Assembly (NCBI RefSeq): GCF_002208095.1
Contig: NZ_CP017990.1
Span: 1,798,001-1,862,000 of the forward strand
From: Enterobacter cloacae complex sp. ECNIH7
GTDB taxonomy: Bacteria > Pseudomonadota > Gammaproteobacteria > Enterobacterales > Enterobacteriaceae
Direction: 5' to 3'
Length of the DNA stretch: 64,000 nt
The notes under the pieces are model-generated. The model had not been told where the DNA came from. It ran no database searches and worked only from the letters and a program-made list of their open reading frames with translations. Made by a program: the position numbers and the translations under genes. Every line of letters starts with the position of its first letter. Position 1 is the stretch's first letter. This document shows, piece after piece, positions 63,915-64,000 of this stretch.

Positions 63915-64000
63915 ACCGCAGACTCCTCTGTTAAAGGCAAAACGTTCCCCGGCTGAGCGCACAGCGAATCATTAATGCCTTAATTAAGTTGGCTTTTTTC

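Overview
This window comes from a member of the Enterobacteriaceae, most likely Enterobacter or a close relative. That is inferred from near-complete synteny with the E. coli pepN-to-serT region combined with local gene content that differs from E. coli. Roughly the first 24.4 kb is the late half of an integrated siphovirus. The remainder is host chromosome.

Prophage (1 to about 24,400). The window opens inside the lysis cassette: a GH19 endolysin 3' end, then an inner spanin with an overlapping outer-spanin lipoprotein. Next come an AT-rich two-gene cassette with its own promoter and terminator (808-1476), a structured RNA leader with a DUF1983-type gene that resembles the right end of phage lambda (1517-2261), and two glycosyltransferase genes (2273-4302). 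An HNH endonuclease and a probable cos region lead into an HK97-type head module: small and large terminase, portal, ClpP-like protease, major capsid protein, connectors. The tail module has a tube protein, a tail assembly chaperone pair joined by a -1 frameshift at a GGGAAAG slip site, a tape measure protein, tail-tip proteins including a NlpC/P60-like peptidase, a J-type tip protein and a tail fibre with a self-cleaving S74 chaperone. Two extra genes sit inside the tail operon: a zinc-ribbon membrane protein (13281-13622) and a reverse-strand gene (17044-17301). Rho-independent terminators punctuate the late operon, one of them inside a coding sequence (18679-18703). The right end carries a dinI-like gene under a near-perfect LexA box, then a probable attR next to pepN. 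Integrase, immunity and replication genes must lie upstream of the window.

Host chromosome (about 24,400 to 64,000). The order is pepN; ssuEADCB for sulfonate sulfur (reverse strand); pyrD with a PurR-like box and a leader hairpin; zapC; ycbX; rlmKL; uup; pqiABC; rmf; fabA with adjacent FabR and FadR operators; ycbZ (Lon-like); matP; ompA; sulA with a LexA box; sxy; yccS-yccF; helD; mgsA; yccT (csgI); yccU; hspQ; rlmI; acyP; tusE; yccA; tRNA-Ser(UGA). Departures from E. coli are a PEBP gene plus AraC-type regulator between rlmI and acyP, an OppA-family binding protein between yccA and serT, and, beyond serT, a YjhX/TopAI-like toxin gene followed directly by a methyltransferase gene and an alpha/beta hydrolase.

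The most interesting unexplained units are the two-gene cassette at 808-1476, the YjhX-methyltransferase pair, the phage glycosyltransferase pair, the lambda-like structured leader, and the terminator embedded in the tail peptidase gene. Family names rest on recognition of sequence from memory; no database search was possible.
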